Origin: JBBITI01 sp963735055
GTDB lineage: Bacteria > Chloroflexota > Dehalococcoidia > Dehalococcoidales > UBA2162
DNA: 64,000 nt
Assembly (NCBI GenBank): GCA_963735055.1
Contig: CAVTJN010000015.1
Location: 62,001 to 126,000, forward strand
Direction of reading: 5' to 3'
This document shows positions 59,256 to 64,000 of the stretch, piece after piece. How positions within the stretch are numbered: the first letter of the stretch is position 1; each line of letters begins with the position of its first letter. A program made the translations under genes and the position numbers. Below the pieces are notes generated by a model. The model did no database searches and had not been told where the DNA came from. It was given only the letters and a program-made list of their open reading frames with translations.

Positions 59256-59617
59256 CGGCCAAGTAGACCGGGTGACTGCTCCTTCACTGAAGGAGAGGAA
59301 AGTCCGAGCTCCACCGGGCAGGGTGCTGGGTAACGCCCAGGAGGGGTGACCCTACGGAAAGCGCAACAGAAACATACCGTCCCGGTGATGAATCGGGATA
59401 AGGGTGAAATGGCGAGGTAAGAGCTCACCAGCGGCCGGGTGACCGGCCGGCTGTGCAAACCCCACCCGGAGCAAGACCAAATAGGGGGATGATAAGGCGC
59501 CCGGCCGTATCCCCGGGTTGGCCGCATGACCCTTTCGGTAACGGACGGGCTAGATAGATGGTCACCGTCCCGGGTCAAATCGGGATACAGAACTCGGCTT
59601 ACAGGTCTACTTGGCCG
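59256..59617 (+). ncRNA. rnpB: RNase P RNA (bacterial class A)
   Basis: Catalytic RNA that trims tRNA 5' ends. Conserved blocks appear in order: GAGGAAAGTCCGAGCTCC (CR I), CGCAACAGAAACATACCG, GGGTGAAATGGCGAGGTAAG, and near the 3' end ACAGAACTCGGCTTACAG. The 5' CGGCCAAGTAGACC and 3' GGTCTACTTGGCCG segments pair to close P1. Bounds are set by that stem, so the ends may differ by a few bases. It lies between the crotonase gene (plus) and the sensor kinase (minus). Confidence 0.92.
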
Positions 59618-59788
59618 CGCACCGCGATCTTGCCCACCCCACCACCGGGAGCTGAACCTCCGCGACCTCGACCCCGGAACCATCCCCCGCTGCCGGAAAG
59701 TGACCCATTGGAATTGGAAAAAATCCGCGGACCTTCTGGCGCAGCCCCGCCGTCGGCGCTGTGGCAATTAGAGCGCCGTCAGGGAAGA

Positions 59789-61225
59789 CTATTCGGGTGA
59801 TGTCCGTCTGGGAATGGTGAAGGAAAAGATGGTGCCGCTGCCCGGCTGACTTTCAACCCATACCGTTCCGCCGTGCGCCTCGACCATACGCTTGACGATA
59901 GCCAGTCCGATACCTGCGCCGCCTTCGCTCCTGGACCGGGAAGTCTGGACGCGGTAGAAACGCTCGAAGACGTGCGGCAAATGCTCGGGGGCGATACCCT
60001 CGCCGGTGTCGGCTACCGACACGACAAAGCCGGGCATGCCCAAGCCGCCTGCATCGGCCGCTTTGGTTGTTCGCAGGGATGCCTTCACGCTGCCGCCGGA
60101 CGGCGTATGACGGATCGCGTTGGAGAGCAGGTTACCCAGGACCTGTTCCACCCTGGTACGGTCGATGTCAACCCTCTGCTCCTCGTGCGGCAGGTCCAGT
60201 TCGAGGCGCACGCCCTTGTTGCTCGCCGGCACCTGGAACTGCAGTGTTCTCCGCTTCACCAGGTCGACCAGATCGGTCGAGGCAAGCACCAGCTTGAGTT
60301 GTCCGGATTCGGCCAGAGAAAGATCGCGCAGGTCACTGGTGAGCCGGGTGAGAAGAGCCGTCTGCTCCCTGATAATACCGAGACGCATCGAATCAGCTTC
60401 GAAGACGCCGTCCTGGATCCCGTCGACCGTACCTTCGATGATGGTCAGCGGAGTCCTCAGCTCATGGGCCACATCAGCGACGATCCGCTTGCGCCCGTCT
60501 TCGGCCTCTTCCAGGCCGGCGGCCATCGTGTTGAACGATCGCCCGAGCTCTCCCAGTTCATCGTTCGATTTTACGTCCACGCGGTACCTGAGATCCCCTT
60601 TCGTTATCTGTCGTGCTCCGTAGGTCAAGGCCCGTACTGGCCTCGTAATCAGACGGGTCAGCACCAGCCCGACGGCCAGGGCAAAGAGTCCGGCTACAAT
60701 ACCGGTGATCAGCAAAGAGCGGTTGGTACGGCTGAGGAACACGGCTTCGCCATTGGCTTGCACCGGCGTGGAAGTCGGCGGCCCACCCCGGCCACCACCC
60801 AGGTACCCCCGGCCGGTACTCCCTGCCTGTGTCAGAAACGTGAACAACTGGCCAACACCACTCCCGGAGACCGTGATCGAGACGCCGTCAGCCAGTCCAA
60901 CATCCGGGGCCGCACGGTCGAGCCACTGCCCCGCCGTGTCGCCCACAACCCGGCCCGATTTGTCTGCCACGACCAGACGTTCGCTCGTCGAGCGTAGCAG
61001 GCCGGTCAACACCGACTGGACGTTTGCCCAGCCGCCATCCCGGACGAACGCCAGGGAAAGTGCCTCGGCCGCATTCTGCTGGTATCTCTGGTTACCCTGG
61101 GAGAGATACGCTCCAAACTCTCGGGTCGTGCTCAGATTGGAGAAGTAAGCCATCAGTCCCACCGAAATCACGACCATCAGCAGTAGCGCCCCGGCGATCT
61201 TCAGGCTGAGGCTACGCATTCGCAT
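59789..61225 (-). CDS. sensor histidine kinase
   Basis: Membrane sensor kinase of 478 residues. One transmembrane segment at about 9-28, an extracytoplasmic sensor domain (about 30-165, with a Gly-rich stretch near 135-150) and a second span at about 168-190. HAMP follows at 190-240. His254 in DVAHELRTPL is the phosphorylation site. The ATPase domain has NLLSNAIRHT and GEGIAPEHLPHVFERFYRVQT. Its ATG overlaps the response-regulator gene by 14 nt. Signal unknown. Confidence 0.9.
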   Translation of the reverse strand: MRMRSLSLKIAGALLLMVVISVGLMAYFSNLSTTREFGAYLSQGNQRYQQNAAEALSLAFVRDGGWANVQSVLTGLLRSTSERLVVADKSGRVVGDTAGQWLDRAAPDVGLADGVSITVSGSGVGQLFTFLTQAGSTGRGYLGGGRGGPPTSTPVQANGEAVFLSRTNRSLLITGIVAGLFALAVGLVLTRLITRPVRALTYGARQITKGDLRYRVDVKSNDELGELGRSFNTMAAGLEEAEDGRKRIVADVAHELRTPLTIIEGTVDGIQDGVFEADSMRLGIIREQTALLTRLTSDLRDLSLAESGQLKLVLASTDLVDLVKRRTLQFQVPASNKGVRLELDLPHEEQRVDIDRTRVEQVLGNLLSNAIRHTPSGGSVKASLRTTKAADAGGLGMPGFVVSVADTGEGIAPEHLPHVFERFYRVQTSRSRSEGGAGIGLAIVKRMVEAHGGTVWVESQPGSGTIFSFTIPRRTSPE

Positions 61226-61904
61226 TCTCCGCCATCTTGTACCCGGCGCCGTAGACGGTCACAATATACCCGGGACGGTCCGGACTGAGTTCTATCTTCT
61301 TGCGAATGTTCTTGATATGGCTGTCTATGGTCCGCTCGTACCCCTCGTAGGCATCGCCCTGGATCAGGTCGAGCAACTGCATCCTCGTGAACACCCGGCC
61401 CGGACTGGCGGCCAGAGTCCGCACAATATCGAACTCGGTCGAAGTCAGGTCGATCGTCGCCGAACCCCGGCGCACCGTCCTCTTCTCCACATCGATGCAC
61501 AGGTCGCCGACATCCAGAGTACGAGACGGAGAAGCCCTGCTCTCAAACCGCCTGAGCACCGCCCGTATGCGGGACAGTAGCTCCTTGGGATCGAATGGCT
61601 TGGTAACGTAGTCGTCTGCTCCCAGTTCAAGCCCGACTATCTTGTCAGTGACATCGTCTCTTGCTGTGAGCATGATTATTGGGACCTCCGACTCTTTTCG
61701 GAGGATCCGACACACGTCCCAGCCGCTCACTTCTGGAAGCATCAGGTCGAGAATGATCAGGTCCGGGCGTTCCTTACGGGCCAGGTCCAGCGCGGCCTTC
61801 CCGTCAAGAGCCACCGCGACCGCGAAACCATCTTTCTCCAGGTACGCCCTGATGATCTCAACTATTCTCTCTTCGTCATCGACAACGAGAATCTTCCTGG
61901 CCAT
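61212..61904 (-). CDS. OmpR/PhoB-type response regulator
   Basis: A 230-residue regulator. The receiver has the acidic pair in VVDDEER, Asp53 in ILDLML as phosphorylation site, and Lys in VTKPFDP. The C-terminal winged-helix DNA-binding domain (about 130-230) ends RPGYIVTVYGAGYKM. It is paired with the adjacent overlapping sensor kinase and lies downstream of a secreted-protein gene that may be a target. Confidence 0.92.
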   Translation of the reverse strand: MARKILVVDDEERIVEIIRAYLEKDGFAVAVALDGKAALDLARKERPDLIILDLMLPEVSGWDVCRILRKESEVPIIMLTARDDVTDKIVGLELGADDYVTKPFDPKELLSRIRAVLRRFESRASPSRTLDVGDLCIDVEKRTVRRGSATIDLTSTEFDIVRTLAASPGRVFTRMQLLDLIQGDAYEGYERTIDSHIKNIRKKIELSPDRPGYIVTVYGAGYKMAENANA

Positions 61905-61963
61905 GGCATACGCCTCACTGCAGATTCCATTCCATACTACTATCCTGCCGGGATGCCCGCAAA

Positions 61964-62000
61964 CAGAAAGGTGGACGGTGCTGGACCGTCCACCTTTCTG
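61964..62000. terminator. strong hairpin between the regulator and secreted-protein genes
   Basis: A perfect 16-bp stem (61964-61979 with 61985-62000), loop of 5. The minus direction is followed by TTTG, the plus direction by TTTG. It isolates the two-component operon from the upstream gene. Confidence 0.75.
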
Positions 62001-62021
62001 TTTGCCAAATGGCCATCCGGC

Positions 62022-62555
62022 CTAGCGGTTGGCGCCCCGCATTTGCCGACCCAAACCGGCCCCCGCATTCGCTCCGGGATCACCAATGCACGTTCCCGAA
62101 CCGCCGGCACGGAGCCCTTTCTGCCCGGTGCCGTTCCCGCCCGCCCACTCGGGCTGTCCAACGCTCGTCCTGTTCACTGCGCGCACGACATTCTGCTGCA
62201 TGGTCTGCAGCATCAAGTCCGCCTGCTCCTGAGTAAGCGTCCCGGCAGTCACCCTTTCCTGGATTTGATCCCGCTTTGCAGCGAGGATGGCCTCGGTAAG
62301 CTGTTCTGCCGTCACTTTCTTCGTGTCCGCAATCTGCACCAGACTCTTGCCCTCAAGGCGCTGGGCCTGAATCTCTTCCTGCGTCATGCCCAGCAACTGG
62401 GTTACTGCCTCGGGGCATACCCCGGCTCCATTTGGACCCCCCGCCCGCACACCGTTAGGTTCTGCCGCCAGGGCAACCGCCCCCATCGACACAAGCGTAA
62501 TCACACCCAGGGTCGCGGCGGCGATTGAGAGTCCCACCTTTCGTTTGATCTTCAC
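62022..62555 (-). CDS. secreted protein with DUF2680-like helical region
   Basis: A 177-residue protein with a cleavable signal peptide (hydrophobic core residues 9-27, then AEPNG). The mature part has LLGMTQEEIQAQRLEGKSL and ADTKKVTAEQLTEAILAAK plus TAGTLTQEQADLMLQTM, a repeated helical pattern seen in small secreted proteins of the YckD/DUF2680 type. A Gly/Asn-rich tail follows. Likely in the cell envelope; function unknown. It lies upstream of the two-component genes. Confidence 0.65.
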   Translation of the reverse strand: MKIKRKVGLSIAAATLGVITLVSMGAVALAAEPNGVRAGGPNGAGVCPEAVTQLLGMTQEEIQAQRLEGKSLVQIADTKKVTAEQLTEAILAAKRDQIQERVTAGTLTQEQADLMLQTMQQNVVRAVNRTSVGQPEWAGGNGTGQKGLRAGGSGTCIGDPGANAGAGLGRQMRGANR

Positions 62556-62771
62556 TTCTCTACTCCTTTCTTTCGTGGGTTCTTTCCGAACCCCATGATG
62601 CCATTATGAAGGCGCCGTGTGGAGCAATTGTGGAGAAGCGAAGGAGTTTCTGTGTCGTTTGCCTTAGAGGCAGACACCCTGCGGCCCGGAGTCTGACTAT
62701 CACTTGAGCGCGAATTCAGTATCCTGGGGGTGTTCGCATCTCGTTCGATGACGCCTCTGTCGTCGACGACT

Positions 62772-63074
62772 CTACTGTCTTATTGCCCTGACGATGTCGA
62801 GAATAAGAAAGGAACCCTGTCGTCCCGGATACAATCTCGTCAACCGTCGTCTGATCATGCCACCGATGTACTGCCCGACGAAGAACGTGGCCACAAAGAG
62901 GGGCAGGATAATCCAGCTCCAGCCCAGAAACCACAATCGAAGTCCGATCGACAACGGCACGGGTATGTGCACCGCCATAAACCATTGTGCCGCAAATCTC
63001 TTGGTGTTAGACCGCCAGTAGCCGAATATGATGTTGATCACGAAAACAGCTATCAATACCAGGGTCAAAGTCAT
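62772..63074 (-). CDS. small membrane protein, function unknown
   Basis: A 100-residue protein with three likely membrane spans (about 2-20, 30-48 and 55-78) and a basic C-terminus (IRRRLTRLYPGRQ). AAGGA lies 6 nt before the ATG at 63074; an upstream start at 63107 is less likely. Not recognised. The DUF454 gene ends 78 bp upstream on the same strand. Confidence 0.55.
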   Translation of the reverse strand: MTLTLVLIAVFVINIIFGYWRSNTKRFAAQWFMAVHIPVPLSIGLRLWFLGWSWIILPLFVATFFVGQYIGGMIRRRLTRLYPGRQGSFLILDIVRAIRQ

Positions 63075-63152
63075 TCCAGTTCCTTCGGGCATCTGCATTT
63101 CAGACAACGATCGTACCGTTCCGGAGGCTCAATTCATGGTCCGAGATCCGCG

Positions 63153-63548
63153 CTACGGGACCGGGTCCTTGGAAGGTTTCGCACTGTTCGAAGCGGTCTT
63201 GAGCGAGATAATGTGCATGGTGACTCCAGCCAGTATTATTGCCAGAATCACTCTCACTACCAGGCTGTCGGCAATCACGATGGCGCTGCCGACCATTACC
63301 GTCCACAGCATCGCCAGGGTCCAGATCTTCGTCTTCAGGGACATTCCCCTTCCTTCCAGGTAGTTCCTCACATAGGCGCCCACAATGCGTCTGCGTAGCA
63401 GCGCGTCGTAGAGCCTCCGTGAACCCCTCATATAGCAGAACGCTGCGATCAGCAGGAAAGGCGTCGTCGGCAGTACCGGCAGCACAATGCCGATAACCCC
63501 GATTCCCAGTGCCACCGTTCCCGCGATGACAAATAGTAGTCTCTTCAT
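63153..63548 (-). CDS. YbaN/DUF454 family membrane protein
   Basis: A 131-residue inner-membrane protein with about three or four spans. The family hallmark GIVLPVLPTTPFLLIAAFCY near residue 20 and the following GSRRLYDALLRRRIVG are clear. It starts at ATG 63548; the upstream in-frame leader to 63656 is unconserved. Function of the family is not established. Confidence 0.85.
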   Translation of the reverse strand: MKRLLFVIAGTVALGIGVIGIVLPVLPTTPFLLIAAFCYMRGSRRLYDALLRRRIVGAYVRNYLEGRGMSLKTKIWTLAMLWTVMVGSAIVIADSLVVRVILAIILAGVTMHIISLKTASNSAKPSKDPVP

Positions 63549-63668
63549 TTCTCTTATCGTGATCGCTGCCGGCTCATGGGGCCAACGCCTCACGGAAAGC
63601 GCTGATCGTGAGGAGGAATGTTGCCGGTTGGGGCAACCTCTGGAAGGATGCCACACGAAGGATCGGAC

Positions 63669-64000
63669 TCAGAGGAGCCCGAAGCGCTGCTTTAGCTTCC
63701 GGCACTCATCCCACATTTCTTTGGGAAGCCGGTCGCCGAACGTGTTGAAGAACTCCTCGATGTTCTTGATATCCTCGCCCCACTCGTCCCTCGATATTGC
63801 CAGCAGTCCCTCTAGCGTCGCCGCCGGCAAGTCAAGCCCCGTCATGTCCAGGTCCCCGGGATTTGGCACACGGCCGATGGGAAGCTCCTTGGCGCCAACC
63901 TCGCCCCGGCAGCGCCGCACGATCCAGTCCAGTACGCGGAGGTTCTCGCCGAAACCCGGCCAGGTGAATCTGCCCTGGTCATCGGTGCGGAACCAGTTGA
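63669..64000 (-). CDS. pckG: phosphoenolpyruvate carboxykinase (GTP), C-terminal end
   Basis: Partial gene, running off the window's right edge. The last 110 residues include FTWPGFGENLRVLDWIVRRC, the GTP-binding C-terminal domain of GTP-type PEPCK, and end WDECRKLKQRFGLL. The enzyme interconverts oxaloacetate and PEP, so it links the fumarate/malate steps to gluconeogenesis. The 5' part lies outside the window. The DUF454 gene follows 120 bp downstream. Confidence 0.9.
   Translation of the reverse strand, partial: NWFRTDDQGRFTWPGFGENLRVLDWIVRRCRGEVGAKELPIGRVPNPGDLDMTGLDLPAATLEGLLAISRDEWGEDIKNIEEFFNTFGDRLPKEMWDECRKLKQRFGLL

Noticed and set aside
59873..60997. 374-residue plus-strand open frame opposite the sensor kinase
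   Set aside because: Shadow frame; kinase motifs are clear on the minus strand.
1..64000. CRISPR array, integrase, transposase or prophage
   Set aside because: No repeated spacers of CRISPR form, no recombinase or phage gene, and no insertion-sequence ends were found; the three tRNAs have no adjacent integrase or att repeat that I can see.

Overview
The window is 64 kb of GC-rich, densely coded bacterial chromosome with most genes on the minus strand. No single marker proves the taxon. Several traits point to an anaerobic Chloroflexota, probably a Dehalococcoidia-like lineage assembled from a metagenome: oxygen-sensitive ferredoxin-dependent catabolism (indolepyruvate oxidoreductase), a potassium-independent proton-pumping pyrophosphatase, class I fumarase, LUD-domain Fe-S proteins, GTP-type PEP carboxykinase, a fused MEMO1-AMMECR1 protein, and an inositol-phospholipid gene set. 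This placement is inference.

Layout. 0-6 kb: a two-subunit CoA-transferase, a divergent NDP-forming acyl-CoA synthetase alpha protein, a small membrane protein and a peptide-type solute-binding lipoprotein. 6.2-6.6 kb: tRNA-Trp and two tRNA-Leu. 6.6-9.5 kb: a molybdopterin oxidoreductase with a short Fe-S subunit. 9.6-24.7 kb: mixed housekeeping and small genes (VOC protein, zinc ribbons, a dipeptide-permease remnant, a B12 methionine-synthase activation-domain protein, tRNA-Met, H+-PPase, TypA, PIG-L deacetylase, NYN-LOTUS protein, AlkD-like glycosylase, an internally duplicated cupin). 24.8-37.4 kb: a catabolic block with a branched-chain-type ABC transporter (LivFGHMK), PaaK and FadD-type CoA ligases, a PaaI thioesterase, an aminotransferase and indolepyruvate ferredoxin oxidoreductase IorAB. 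37.5-45.3 kb: NadB, fumarase alpha, LutB- and LutA-like Fe-S proteins, a standalone AICAR transformylase-like protein, a GNAT protein and PurA. 45.4-48.4 kb: an inositol-lipid set (inositol-phosphate synthase, PimA-like mannosyltransferase, CDP-alcohol phosphatidyltransferase). 48.5-53.4 kb: the nusA-ylxR-infB-rbfA-truB operon. 53.6-64 kb: RarA, a nitroreductase, the AMMECR1-MEMO1-radical SAM module, an enoyl-CoA hydratase, RNase P RNA, a two-component system, small membrane or secreted proteins, and the 3' end of pckG.

How the genes fit together (inference). Amino acids or related acids are imported by the Liv system, deaminated by the aminotransferase, and oxidatively decarboxylated by IorAB to acyl- or aryl-CoA. 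PaaK and FadD activate free acids. The NDP-forming synthetase, CoA-transferase and thioesterase recover energy or CoA. H+-PPase could salvage the pyrophosphate made by the AMP-forming ligases.

Two general observations. First, five genes (livH, fadD, iorA, rarA and the AmmeMemo radical SAM gene) are each split by a single-base indel with all conserved motifs kept on both sides, which looks more like sequence error than decay. Second, the leader of the fadD-liv operon has mutually exclusive RNA pairings (10-bp hairpin, 12-bp antiterminator, intrinsic terminator) behind a good promoter. It is the strongest candidate for an undescribed regulatory element here. A simpler terminator-in-leader arrangement precedes nusA.
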